64,000 nt of DNA from the NCBI GenBank assembly GCA_032622095.1, contig CP136061.1, positions 89,518,983-89,582,982 on the forward strand, in the 5' to 3' direction. Of the stretch, positions 12,149-21,791 are shown in pieces (position 1 is the first letter of the stretch; each line of letters starts with the position of its first letter). The position numbers were made by a program, and so were the translations under genes. This stretch comes from Siphonodentalium dalli (Eukaryota > Mollusca > Scaphopoda > Gadilida > Siphonodentaliidae). The notes beneath the pieces are model-generated. The model was given only the letters and a program-made list of their open reading frames with translations. It had not been told where the DNA came from and did no database searches.

Positions 12149-12262
12149 ACGACATATTCAGGGTTTCGTACTCAGCAGCAGACAGCCAAATAATTGAAAT
12201 ATGGTTACCTTATTCTATGAAGCAGAGAATATAGAAACCAACAACAACAACATTTGAGTACA
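12149..12262. mobile_element. Family H fragment (H2)
   Basis: Read on the minus strand it follows the first 110 bp of H1: GGGGTACTGTACTC, GTTGTTGTTGGTTTCTATA, AATAAGGTAAC, GAGTACGAA. It abuts A3 on the left and C3 on the right. Confidence 0.7.
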
Positions 12263-12501
12263 GTACCCCTGACTGGAGCTTCCTGAAATTTTGCGAAAAC
12301 CCTGTGTCATAGCATTCTCTTATATATGAGAGCCTCCCACAGGAAGCCTCGCATGTATAAGAGAATACAATGGCCTAACAATATTTACCTCGATCTTGTA
12401 AGCCAGTGCATTACCTTATATATGCGAGACTTGCATATAAAGAGAATGCACTGGCACAGGATCTTTAATGCTGCACCAGTGCAGCTCCCATCATGAAAGG
12501 G
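12263..12501. mobile_element. Family C TTAA element (C3)
   Basis: It carries TGACTGGAGCTTCCTGAAAT, then CCCTGTG and two diverged palindromes. It closes with GCTGCACCAGTGCAGCTCCC and ATCATGAAAGG before TTAA at 12502-12505. The left TTAA is missing because the element is fused to H2. Confidence 0.75.
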
Positions 12502-12693
12502 TTAAACTTAATAATTGTTGATCAGTAGATGATTCTCTCATTTGTAGGGATGTTCAACTAATACTAATAAATTCAACAAACAGTCTTAGGGGTGTTTGTC
12601 CAACTAAGAATGTTAAAGTCTAGGACCACCCCCCCCCCCCCCCCCCCCCTCCACACTCTGAAGACCAATAATTGCCTGAGAAGACCAAAATTC

Positions 12694-13350
12694 GTACATG
12701 TATACGTACATGCTGACAGGGAGGGTTTTTGAGGAGGATGTCCCACTCTGCACTCAACTTAGTTCTATATTTTCAATCAAGCCTGTAAACATTTCTCATT
12801 ATCAGGAACAATAAGCCCTGCCACTAACTCGCGGCCATATTGGATCCAGCAGGCCCGGTTCCGTGGTTTTAGTGCTACACCACTTATTCATGACTTCCAT
12901 ATATGGAAATGCTACTCCAGAATTTTGACCGGTAGCACTAAAACCACGGAATGGTGCTGGATGAATCCTACAGTAATGCCCTAAATAATCGACTCCTTAA
13001 CCACAGCAGAATTATGGGTAACTTTTCAGGATTTATTCGGAAATATGGCTTGTTGCCATTCATTGGAAAGCTCTCAGGGCATTACTGTAGGATTCATCCA
13101 GCACCGTTCCATAGTGCTACCGGTCAAAGTTCTGGAGTAGCATTTCCATATATGGAAGTCATGAATAAGTTATGTAGCACTAAAACCACGGAACCGGGCC
13201 TGATGGATCCAATATGGCCGCGTGTTAGTGACAAGGCTTATTGTTCCTGATAATGAGAAACATTTCCAGACTTGACTGAAAATGTAGAACTAAGTTGGGT
13301 GTAGAGTGGGACATCCTCCTCAAAACCCCTCCCTGTCAGCATGTACGTAC
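12694..13350. repeat. Large palindrome (arms about 265 bp) with MITE at centre
   Basis: The left arm (12694-12966) reads through CATGCTGACAGGGAGGG, GAGGATGTCCCACTCTGCA, AGGCCCGGTTCCGTGGTTTT and CCATATATGGAAATGC. The same landmarks return in inverted order in the right arm (13088-13350). The centre (12971-13087) is a family E element. The outer end of the right arm runs into the 48-bp minisatellite, and the left arm holds one inverted unit of it. The 99-codon ORF here is a by-product. Confidence 0.9.
12971..13087. mobile_element. Family E element (E4), shortened, at palindrome centre
   Basis: Ends CAGTAATGCCCTAAATAATC and GGGCATTACTG with TA flanks. Most of the right arm is deleted. Confidence 0.8.
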
Positions 13351-13680
13351 CTGTCGACAACCCAAAACCTCTCCCTGCCAGCATGTACGTACATGTACCT
13401 GTCGACAACCCAAAACCACTCCCTGCCAGCATGTACGTACATGTACCTGTCGACAACCCAAAACCACTCCCTGCCAGCATGTACGTACATGTACCTGTTG
13501 ACAACCCAAAACCACTCCCTGCCAGCATGTACGTACATGTACCTGTCGACAACCCAAAACCTCTCCCTGCCAGCATGTACGTACCTGTTGACAACCCAAA
13601 AACCCCTCCCTGTCAGCATGTACGTATCTGTCTACAACCCAAAACCTCTCCCTGCCAGCATGTACGTACCTGTTGACAAT
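13328..13680. repeat. Minisatellite of 42/48-bp units, eight copies
   Basis: The unit contains CTGCCAGCATGTACGTAC and GTCGACAACCCAAAAC. Long units carry an extra ACATGT, which explains the 42 versus 48 bp. Neither length puts stops in most frames, so long ORFs appear in five frames here; they are artefacts of the period. Confidence 0.95.
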
Positions 13681-13873
13681 AAACTTTGGGGTGTTTTCAG
13701 TGTATGCTTTCTATATTTGTGAGATGCACAAGTGTCTCTCTATATCTTTGGAAATTAAATAATAAATTTAACTAGGAGAATCTTCTCTCCATGTACATCA
13801 AAATCTCTAATTTATCTGCAAACTTGGGCAGGCCCAGCCATGTGTGATCTACAAAACTAGCTTTATGGGCTTA

Positions 13874-14129
13874 CAAGCCTTGAAATAGGGTGTCTGTCCT
13901 TTGCAGAATGAGGTCCCCAGAGGGTGAATTTAGTGATGCTACCCCGCATAGCGGGCTAGCATCACCAAATTCACCCTCTGGGGACCTCATTCTGCTTACA
14001 CCTCACCAGAATGAGGTCCCCAGAGGGCGAATTTGGTGATGCTAGCCCGCTATGCGGGGGGTAGCATCACTAAATTCACCCTCTGGGGACCTCATTCTGC
14101 AAATGACAGACACACTATTTCGAGGCTTG
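13874..14129. mobile_element. Family D double-hairpin element (D2)
   Basis: CAAGCCTTGAAATAGGGTG at the left, inverted end at the right (CTATTTCGAGGCTTG), and two hairpins meeting at TTACACCTCACC. No clear 8-bp duplication remains. Confidence 0.8.
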
Positions 14130-14732
14130 ATCTGGATAATGAGAAATGCACATTTCAGGGCCATGGTAATTTTTATAAGTAGGTTCTAAAGCATGGTAAA
14201 CTACTTAAACAGAGAGAAACAATGTGAGGTCCTATTCCATTAAAGGATAATAAAATCAGTTCAAAGAAATACTCGCTTTGGCATTTCAGGGAGAAAGATG
14301 TCGTTAATTATTTATGTCTTCTAACAGATACAGGCATGCTCTTTCAAATATCACACATCAACGTATTTCAAGGTTGCAGACCTTTCATGATAAATGTTGC
14401 AATCTGGCTGGAATTTTGGGCAGGTGACCATCAGAATAGCAATGTGAATAGGGTGTGGATTGTTGAGGGGTTGGGCTTGTCTCAAATGTCCACACCCCCA
14501 TGGCTCTGTCTATGGCCTGTACAATTGTTCTAGTTTCTTAAGGATCTCATTCTGTGGCCAAATTAAATGCATGGATGGCCTTCATTATAGGTTATAATTT
14601 AGAAATTACAGTTAGAAAATTCTGAAAATTACCTCATATACCCAATAGAATAGTATAATGATATTATGAATGCGATATTATCCACAAAATACACTTTGTG
14701 TGAGTCAAGCGTTGTTTATATACAGCACATAA
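14130..14732. other. No recognised feature
   Basis: AT-rich single-copy-looking DNA. A 65-codon ORF at 14336-14533 has no family resemblance. Confidence 0.4.
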
Positions 14733-14952
14733 CCCTTTACCCAACAAACCGGCCAAAACCGGCCAAATAAAGCTTCAACAGCCTAAAATATCTTCGGTCT
14801 GTCTCAATAGAACCATACAAATATGGATATCATTGGAACCGGCTCCTTGACCACATTGTGATAGTTACAGTTATGCCCTGTGCCAATGCATTCTCTTATA
14901 TATGCGAGTCGACCATAGGTCGCCTCGCATATATAAGAGAATGCATTGGCCT
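14733..14952. mobile_element. Family A element (A4), cut by the assembly gap
   Basis: It starts AACCCTTTACCCAACAAACC (the site reads ATAA rather than TTAA) and runs through the first palindrome, which ends exactly at the N run. Confidence 0.8.
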
Positions 14953-15052
14953 NNNNNNNNNNNNNNNNNNNNNNNNNNNNNNNNNNNNNNNNNNNNNNNN
15001 NNNNNNNNNNNNNNNNNNNNNNNNNNNNNNNNNNNNNNNNNNNNNNNNNNNN
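14953..15052. other. Assembly gap, 100 N
   Basis: Exactly 100 Ns, the usual placeholder for a gap of unknown size. It begins at the end of a perfect hairpin, so sequence on either side may not be adjacent in the genome. Confidence 0.98.
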
Positions 15053-15433
15053 GTTTTGTGACACAAAATGACAAAGTTGACAACAACCAGATGGACACTG
15101 GGCAGAATTACGACTGAGAAAGTCAGTCAGGAGATTGTTAGAACCAGAAATATGCTTGAGAATGACTTTATACCGACTTAGGGTGGATAGGAAGAAAGAA
15201 ATGCGGGCACTAGTGGAGAATTCACCTCTAGACAATTTTGAGAAAGCTTGAACACAAGGGCGGGAATCAGTCAAAATCTGGGTGGTGTTCTCAGATTCCA
15301 AGATACAGGAGCTCCAATGATTAACAGCGGAACCAAAGGCGAGTGCTTCAATCTCGCAAGTAAGCCACTTTAGTTGGTGAGGTTTCAACTTAGCAGAGTA
15401 ATATCCACCAAGAAGAGTTTTACCAGCACGAAG
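15053..15433 (-). pseudogene. Fragment of LTR retrotransposon pol (RNase H segment)
   Basis: It aligns without gaps to 19460-19840 of the retrotransposon and differs at only a few positions. It encodes part of RNase H (CEIEALAFGSAVNHW, LTDSRPCVQAF, LLTDFLSRN) and the start of the linker to integrase. It is cut on one side by the N gap and on the other at 15433, where similarity ends abruptly. It lacks RT, integrase and LTRs, so it is a dead piece of a second copy or a mis-joined contig end. Confidence 0.9.
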
Positions 15434-16205
15434 ATCAAAGAAACCTGGTGCATTTAAAAAAAATGGCCGCCATGATGGACGCCATCTTGTCTGGAGTCTC
15501 TGCGGCCACTTTTTTTTCTTGTTAACAAGTGAAAAAAATTAGAGGAGACCTTAAGGAAGAAAATTAGTGGGGTGAAGTTAAGTCCTGGGGGGGGGGGTGC
15601 AGAGGTTGACCAATATCTCCTGGACTAATAGTTAATAGTCTGGTCGTTGAATCATTGAACCTATAGAACAAATTGGTAATAATCTGTTTTTGCTATCATT
15701 GTGTCGGGCAGAATCTGGGGGGAAAATATCCAAAATCCCATAACATCCGCTTTGTGGAAAAATTTATAGAGCCATTTGAAATAGGGTCATATTTTTGGCT
15801 TTATTGTCAAAATTTCCGTTCCTAATGGAATATTCACTTAAATGACATTTATATTTAAGTTTTAGATATGGCAGAAACATGCAACAAAAACAAATTAATA
15901 GTATTGTCATGACTGACATAATTATGTCATCTCGTGTACCATTCGATTGTCAAAATCCAAAATGTCGGACAAAATGGCGCAAATTTCGCTAAAGTTTACC
16001 AAATTGTTTCCATTTAGACGAAATTTATTCGCGTGAATAGCTATTTGCCCCACCGTAAATGATGTCCAATAATAATTCGATAATAGTGAGCTATATACCG
16101 AGGATTTTCTCTTCGGTATCCAAAAATGTCTGTCGAAAGTTAAAAATTTAAGTATTCTCATTTATTTCTATCTAAATCTTCTCATATCGATTATAATTTA
16201 TAGCC
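15434..16205. other. No gene recognised
   Basis: It contains a short GC-richer patch (ATGGCCGCCATGATGGACGC, 15463) and a G9 run near 15590, then AT-rich DNA. No exon or repeat family could be assigned. Confidence 0.4.
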
Positions 16206-16535
16206 TATAGTCCTATATGTCACTAGATGACTGTCAAAATCAATTAGACTTACAAATACATTAAATGAATGTCCAAAACCAATTAACGAGTGATAAAGCT
16301 TAAAACCAGGCAACGGGCGTCTCAAACCACCATCATATAATATTATGCTAAAACCAACCGACGAGTGTCACTGTCCATATATAACTAGCGTTCCAAATCA
16401 GCCAGCTTGTGTCCCAAACCACCTAATAAGTATCCCAACCAACTCAACTAGAGTCCCATAACTATCTAAATCGTGTCCAAACCCACCAATGTGTGTTCCA
16501 AACCACCCAACAATTGCCAGATATATGCCACCATG
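16206..16535. repeat. Degenerate short-period repeat (CCAAACCACC phrases)
   Basis: Loose 20-30-bp units of the type GTCCCAAACCACC and AACCAACCGACGAGTGTC. The same kind of repeat occurs at 25905-26165. Confidence 0.65.
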
Positions 16536-16639
16536 CACGGATTGTCCAAAATAATACATGTATGTGATGTTACAAACAGGGATGTGGCTAGAGGGGGGTG
16601 TGGCTAGAGGGGGTGTGGGGGTGTCTCACCCCCCCCCCC

Positions 16640-17091
16640 AACTTTGGCAACATTTTCAACAGTTGGAAATTTCATACCTTCCAAAACATTAGTTGGAATG
16701 GTCATCAGTTGGAAATTTTCCAACCTTAGGGGGGTGACAGGTTGGAAATTTCCAACATTTAAGCTTGTGTCCTGGTCCTCCCCCGTGGCTAGTCAAAACT
16801 GCTACTAAATTTAAGAAAACAATATTGTCATACATTTGGTCAACATTGTCATTGGAATTGTCATCATTTGGAAATTTTCCAACCTAAGTGGGGGGGTGTC
16901 AGGTTTGAAATTTCCAACTCTAAGAAGACTAGGGGCTAGTCTAGATGCTAGGATTTTGCGATTTTCTTGTTCAGATTTCAAAATTTTCGAACACCATGGT
17001 CGGCCCGGTGTGTCACTGTCCCTCCCCGTGACCAATACAAAACTGCTAATTAGTTTAACAAAACAATAGTTTAGTACATTCGGTCAAACTT
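16640..17091. repeat. Family I repeat with TTGGAAATTTTCCAA motifs, two tandem units
   Basis: Two units, each with GTCATCA(G/T)TTGGAAATTT and ACTGCTA.T.(A)TTTAA.AAAACAAT phrases. The second unit is interrupted at 17091 by the retrotransposon and continues at 23498. A further foldback splits it at 23577-25405, after which GTCTAGATGCTAGGATT continues. Confidence 0.75.
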
Positions 17092-17095
17092 GTGG

Positions 17096-17251
17096 CGTCA
17101 CGTAGAGGAACTGTAGCTCTCTTATCGAACTATTTTAGTAAATATTCGAGAACACGTTTTTAGTACGAACATTTAATGCAAAAGACAAATGCATGGAAGA
17201 GGCAAGATAACTCTACTCGTACATGATAATTAACGAACTCAAGAGAGTGGC
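17096..17251 (-). repeat. 3' LTR (156 bp)
   Basis: It matches 23368-23493 except for two substitutions and a 30-bp block (about 17195-17224) bounded by CATG on both sides. The other LTR probably lost that block between the CATG repeats. The ends are CGTCACG...GTGGC on the plus strand, not the usual TG...CA. Such short LTRs leave little room for a promoter. Confidence 0.85.
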
Positions 17252-17860
17252 GCAGTCGGAATCAGGGAGCTAAATGTGTTCTAGAGTCGGGGAGCGAGTA
17301 CACCGTGGAACCCTAAAGGTGAAGGTAACTGAAGAATGACCTTCACCTGATACATGCGACACGTTGTTAAAGGATGACATCGCGTTTATTTGATTTGTAC
17401 ATAATATCTAAATAATTTAAACTGGTGAATGAATGGGGGAATGGATTTTTGTGAGCGGGAAATTTATTTAACTAGCTGCTGTAGTTCGGGATTTTTCCAG
17501 ATCAAATTTGGCTGTGTGATAGCCCCGTCGTACACTTGGGGATTTATTTTTAAAAGTAAACACATGACCTATGATTTTTCTTGCATTTTCGTGATCAACT
17601 GGTGTCAATCTAGCTGGGTAAACATCACTGGTATGGCCTGCAGGCTTCAATTCAGTGAATTTGGCGGAAACGTTAACACTGTCGCCTATGGGAAACCATT
17701 TAGTTCAGTGATTCCAGTCTCTTCTCTCCTTGTAAAATAAAGAACATACCGGTAAAAAGAATGTTAAGGTAATAAAGCAAAAATACAAAATTCCATGGAA
17801 TTTGAGATAAAATGCAGAGCAGAATTGGAATGAAGGGAAAATTGCTGAGTTAGATTTACT
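17252..17860 (-). other. Retrotransposon 3' untranslated region
   Basis: Non-coding DNA between the pol stop and the 3' LTR. A plus-strand ORF (17429-17740) crosses it but has no family resemblance. A small hairpin AAGGTGAAGGT...ACCTTCACCT lies at about 17317-17350. No purine-rich tract is visible next to the LTR on the coding strand. Confidence 0.6.
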
Positions 17861-20800
17861 TTACACATCCTCGGAGGTATCCCAAACACCGGATAAGAGC
17901 CAATTAGGTTTTCTAGAAGGTCGTTCAGAACGCCTGGTGGGCTTTGAACACGGGCTACCACCGGGGTTGGCCTGATTTGAGAAATCGCAATCATGAGAGG
18001 GTTGCATGTTTGGTGTAGGAAGGGTCTGCTGTGTGTGAGATTCATCATCTGAATCTGAATCTTGTGGATTGAGCAAGCTGTGTGAATCATTGGGTAATTG
18101 GCCTGAGTCATGTGTGTCAGATGGTGTTTGTTCTGATTCTGATTCTGCGTCTGAGGTGTTTGATGCAAAGGGATCAGTTTCCTTGCCGTAATCTGATGTG
18201 GATGACACCATGTTAGGGGAGCGGATAATTTCAGAAGGCTTGACGGGATATGTCTTGGATCTGAACTGTTGGCCAGCAAATTTCTGAATGTGTACATAGC
18301 TCTCATCAGATGAGGTGACAATGTATTGGGGGCGAGCATGATGTTTATCGCCTTCAGACTTGAGGAAGACAAGATCACCAGGTGAGAACTTCTGATGAAG
18401 GAAACATCCATGGGGTACTTTAGAGCGGGCGCTGGATTCGTGGTTTCTGGTGCGGAGATCAAACTGTTTGGAAGCCATGTCCTTGTCAGAGAAGTTCAAC
18501 TGTTGGCCAGAGATGCCATCCCTCTGATAAAGAATCTCCTTAGCACTGAGCCCACGATTACGTATACGTGAGTTAAGGATACTGACAGCTTCAGCAAGAT
18601 GAGTGGTTGACACTGGGTCTCCTGTCGGAGAGAGTCGCTTCAACTCACACTGGAGCTCTTGGATGGCCTTCTCTGCGACAGGCTTCTTGTTACAATTCTT
18701 GAGACGGCCAATCTCAATACGAATGCTACGAGCCTCCATGGTAGGATAATTGCAAAGACTTTGGAAAGCAGGAGCACCGTCTGTGCGAATAGAACAACCC
18801 TGAGGTGATTTAAGATCAGCAATGACTTCGAAAATACCATCACGCAAGGTCGAAGACCGCTCGTCAGCAATTAGGCGAGCAAATGTAAAGGAAGAGAAAG
18901 TATCCCGGACGACAAGTATCTTCTGTCTTGCTCGACACATTATGTCGCAGGCGAACTCCAATCCAGGACCAGAGCATGGAGGTGATGATGTGAACACTGG
19001 AAGGGTGGGAGGAAGTTTACTGATGGCAGTACACTGAGCACAGGACTTAGTGACAGAATCAATAACTTGGTCAATACTAAGTGCAAAAAAATATCTCTGA
19101 AATAATTTCTTGAGCTGACAGGCAGTTGGGTGTTGTAGGCGGATATGTAAAGCTGTCAGCAGGCCAGATAGAATATGGTTTGGGACAACTATAGTATTGA
19201 AAGCATGTTGAAATGGTGTAGTATTCTTGACTATCAGCAGGCCACCACTAATGGTGCAAACTTTCATGTATTTCTTGGCATCACGAACACCTCTAGCCTT
19301 TTTGGGAGGTCGAGTGCCCTGAGAGAGGTGCGAATAAACTCGACGCAAGGTAGGACAAGTTTGTTGGGCAGCTTGCCAAGAAGTAGCATTGAGAAACGGC
19401 ATGGGGGCTGATCTGGAAAGAATATCTTCAACACTGATAGATCTGATGGTTGAATCTTCGTTTTGTGACACAAACTGACAAAGTTGACAACTACCAGATG
19501 GACACTGGGCAGAATTACGACTGAGAAAGTCAGTCAGGAGATTGTTAGAACCAGAAATATGCTTGAGAATGACTTTATAACGACTTAGGGTGGATAGGAA
19601 GGAATAAATGCGGGCACTAGTGGAGAATTCACCTCTAGACAATTTTGAGAAAGCTTGAACACAAGGGCGGGAATCAGTCAAAATCTGGGTGGTGTTCTCA
19701 GATTCCAAGATACAGGAGCTCCAATGATTAACAGCGGAACCAAAGGCGAGTGCTTCAATCTCGCAAGGAAGCCACTTTAGTTGGTGAGGTTTCAACTTAG
19801 CAGAGTAATATCCACCAAGAAGTGTTTTACCAGCACGAAGAATATGTAATACCGCACCAATACCACCGTTGCGGACCGCGCCATTGGTGGTGATGACCAG
19901 TTGATCAGATGGCCTCGGAATAACGATATATTTGGGGGATTGCAAGGCCTGTTGAGCTTTTTGAAAAGCTGCAGTGGCGTCCAATGACCAAGAAATCTTC
20001 TCAGAGGAAGATTTTCCAGCAGTCATAAGGTCGAAAGTGGACAGTAAAGCAGAGCACTGAGGGATGCATGCATTCAAATGTTTATAAGCGCTACACCATG
20101 AGCGCAGAGACTTCACAGTTGGAGGCAGATTGCAAGTAGAGAGTGTGTTGATTTTGTGAGGAGAGACTGAAATTTTCCCTGCTGACCAATCCCAACCAAG
20201 TACGGTGGTATTTACCGGACAAATAGAAGTTTTGGCAGCTGATAACCGAAGATTATTCTGTCGAAATTTCTGAAGAACCTTCTCCCAGATGTTCAAAAGA
20301 GATAGAACATCAGGTGCACCGATGTACAAATCATCAGCGAGCTTTATGACCTCTCCAGAATGGATAACATCTCCAAGAACTCTGAACATCAGCTCATCCA
20401 ATTGCTCTGTTGAGCCAGGCATTCCCATAGCGGCACGGGTGTAGACTCGTATACCTTTGGAGGGGGAAACAATGCCAAGGTATTTCATAGACGAATGCTC
20501 CATTGCTAACTGAAAAAATTGTTTCGTCATATCAGTTTTTATTATGTATTTGCTTTTGGCGAGGAAGCGCATGACGTCATCGGTGCGAGTGACACGACTT
20601 GGTGTGGGTCTTGTGTAACTACCAATGGTATTGAATGCTGTCACTAACCGATGACCCCCGCCTTGCTTTTTTACTAAGAAGCTGGGGGACACATATTCAA
20701 CTTTGACATCGACTTGTTCTGGTTTAGCTAACACGCCAAGGGATTCAAGTTCATCAATCTTGTCCTGTAGGAGCTGAAGGTCACTGGTTTTGTATAGGGG

Positions 20801-21373
20801 TAATCGGCCCTTCTGTGGGGGTGGCTCAACAGGACCCATATTTATGGATGCTCGAATTTTGCCAGATGAGTCATTATATTTGCCAATGACACGGTTGAAC
20901 ACATCTGAGTATGACTGATGCAAGGTTGTGAAAAGTTTATGCTCGTTTGGAGTTAATTGGTTGTCTGGATCAAGTAATATTTTGGAAACATCAAGGCTAG
21001 TGTTTGATGTGGGACTAGTAATAGAAATGTCAGCCCCTGATGGTGTAAATGTGGAGTGTTTTGTATGCGACTGAATGGATGTGGTGGTAGATGAAGTGCA
21101 AGTGAACCTAACTTGAGCGACATGCTGGTTTCTGTGAATTTCTATAGGTTCAGGTGAGTTGTTGGGTATGCGAATCATGCCAGCAATGGGTTTGGTTGTG
21201 ATAGGTAGAGGCCAGGTATGAGTGGATTGTGTTGAGTCGTAGCGTGGTTCGATTGCAATTTCCTCATCATCGGGCAGACCCAGAGGGCAACTTATTTCCA
21301 AGAAATCACCAGGTAGGATAATATTTTTCTTAAAGGTAAAGAGGGTCCCCATCTCAACAGATTCCAACAACAA
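17861..21373 (-). CDS. pol: Retrotransposon Pol: RT, RNase H, integrase
   Basis: An open frame of 1170 codons. The first 15 or so residues come from the inserted element, and the listed start is a TTG, so it is not a genuine start. RT spans about residues 180-400, with the first catalytic Asp in KTDMTKQFF (281) and the metal pair as LADDLY (347-348), where most relatives have Y-x-D-D. RNase H spans about 490-620. Its E540, D567 and D615 are in place, but the first acidic position reads TTNGAV, with Asn at 497. Integrase shows an HHCC zinc motif (H743, H748, C778, C781) and D810, D865, E901, with 35 residues between the last two. The tail is Ser/Asp/Glu-rich and ends with a basic RRSERPSRKPNW patch. 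There is no internal stop. It copies and inserts the element's own DNA. Confidence 0.92.
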   Translation of the reverse strand: MLLESVEMGTLFTFKKNIILPGDFLEISCPLGLPDDEEIAIEPRYDSTQSTHTWPLPITTKPIAGMIRIPNNSPEPIEIHRNQHVAQVRFTCTSSTTTSIQSHTKHSTFTPSGADISITSPTSNTSLDVSKILLDPDNQLTPNEHKLFTTLHQSYSDVFNRVIGKYNDSSGKIRASINMGPVEPPPQKGRLPLYKTSDLQLLQDKIDELESLGVLAKPEQVDVKVEYVSPSFLVKKQGGGHRLVTAFNTIGSYTRPTPSRVTRTDDVMRFLAKSKYIIKTDMTKQFFQLAMEHSSMKYLGIVSPSKGIRVYTRAAMGMPGSTEQLDELMFRVLGDVIHSGEVIKLADDLYIGAPDVLSLLNIWEKVLQKFRQNNLRLSAAKTSICPVNTTVLGWDWSAGKISVSPHKINTLSTCNLPPTVKSLRSWCSAYKHLNACIPQCSALLSTFDLMTAGKSSSEKISWSLDATAAFQKAQQALQSPKYIVIPRPSDQLVITTNGAVRNGGIGAVLHILRAGKTLLGGYYSAKLKPHQLKWLPCEIEALAFGSAVNHWSSCILESENTTQILTDSRPCVQAFSKLSRGEFSTSARIYSFLSTLSRYKVILKHISGSNNLLTDFLSRNSAQCPSGSCQLCQFVSQNEDSTIRSISVEDILSRSAPMPFLNATSWQAAQQTCPTLRRVYSHLSQGTRPPKKARGVRDAKKYMKVCTISGGLLIVKNTTPFQHAFNTIVVPNHILSGLLTALHIRLQHPTACQLKKLFQRYFFALSIDQVIDSVTKSCAQCTAISKLPPTLPVFTSSPPCSGPGLEFACDIMCRARQKILVVRDTFSSFTFARLIADERSSTLRDGIFEVIADLKSPQGCSIRTDGAPAFQSLCNYPTMEARSIRIEIGRLKNCNKKPVAEKAIQELQCELKRLSPTGDPVSTTHLAEAVSILNSRIRNRGLSAKEILYQRDGISGQQLNFSDKDMASKQFDLRTRNHESSARSKVPHGCFLHQKFSPGDLVFLKSEGDKHHARPQYIVTSSDESYVHIQKFAGQQFRSKTYPVKPSEIIRSPNMVSSTSDYGKETDPFASNTSDAESESEQTPSDTHDSGQLPNDSHSLLNPQDSDSDDESHTQQTLPTPNMQPSHDCDFSNQANPGGSPCSKPTRRSERPSRKPNWLLSGVWDTSEDV

Positions 21374-21791
21374 TAATCCGATCAGAGGGTCCTATATTAC
21401 TATTTCTTTGGCTTTGGGGGTAAAAAATATTTGATTCGAGTCGAGGAACCCATCAAACAAAGCTCAGAGTTATTAGATATTGATTTTTCAAATTTGTTAT
21501 GTTCTCGAGATGAGTACTAATAACTGCCGTAATCTGCTCTGGATGTGTACTCCAAATCTATTCAAACAGACAAGGATGAATAACTCTAAAATCAAGTGGT
21601 AATTTTAACGCAATTTTGACTGAGTTCTGGGCCAGATAGTATTCCCGATAATGAAAAATAATAGATTTCTAAAATCGATATCTAACAAATCTGAGCTTTG
21701 ATGGGTGACTTCCTCGACTCGAATCAAATATTTTTGACCCCCGAAGCCATTGAAATAGTAATTGAGAGGAGTTTTATCGGGTTGAGTACCT
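21334..21791. mobile_element. Family T TTAA element inserted in gag-pol (T1)
   Basis: TTAA at 21330-21333 and 21792-21795, ends AGGTA...TACCT. Long subterminal inverted repeats contain TTACTATTTC and TATTTGATTCGAGTCGAGGA. Length plus one TTAA is 462 bp, a multiple of three. The Gag and Pol frames on either side are the same frame, and the stops between them lie inside this element. It therefore supplies the last 62 residues of the upstream ORF and the first 15 or so of the downstream one. Relatives: 43308-43851 and 26998-27349. Confidence 0.88.

Noticed and set aside
13238-13722. Several long overlapping ORFs (68-138 codons) on both strands
   Set aside because: They follow a 42/48-bp repeat whose length is a multiple of three, so stops are absent in many frames at once. 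No start context, splice sites or domains.
17429-17740. 103-codon plus-strand ORF within the retrotransposon
   Set aside because: Antisense to the element's 3' region, with no domain or known accessory gene in that position.
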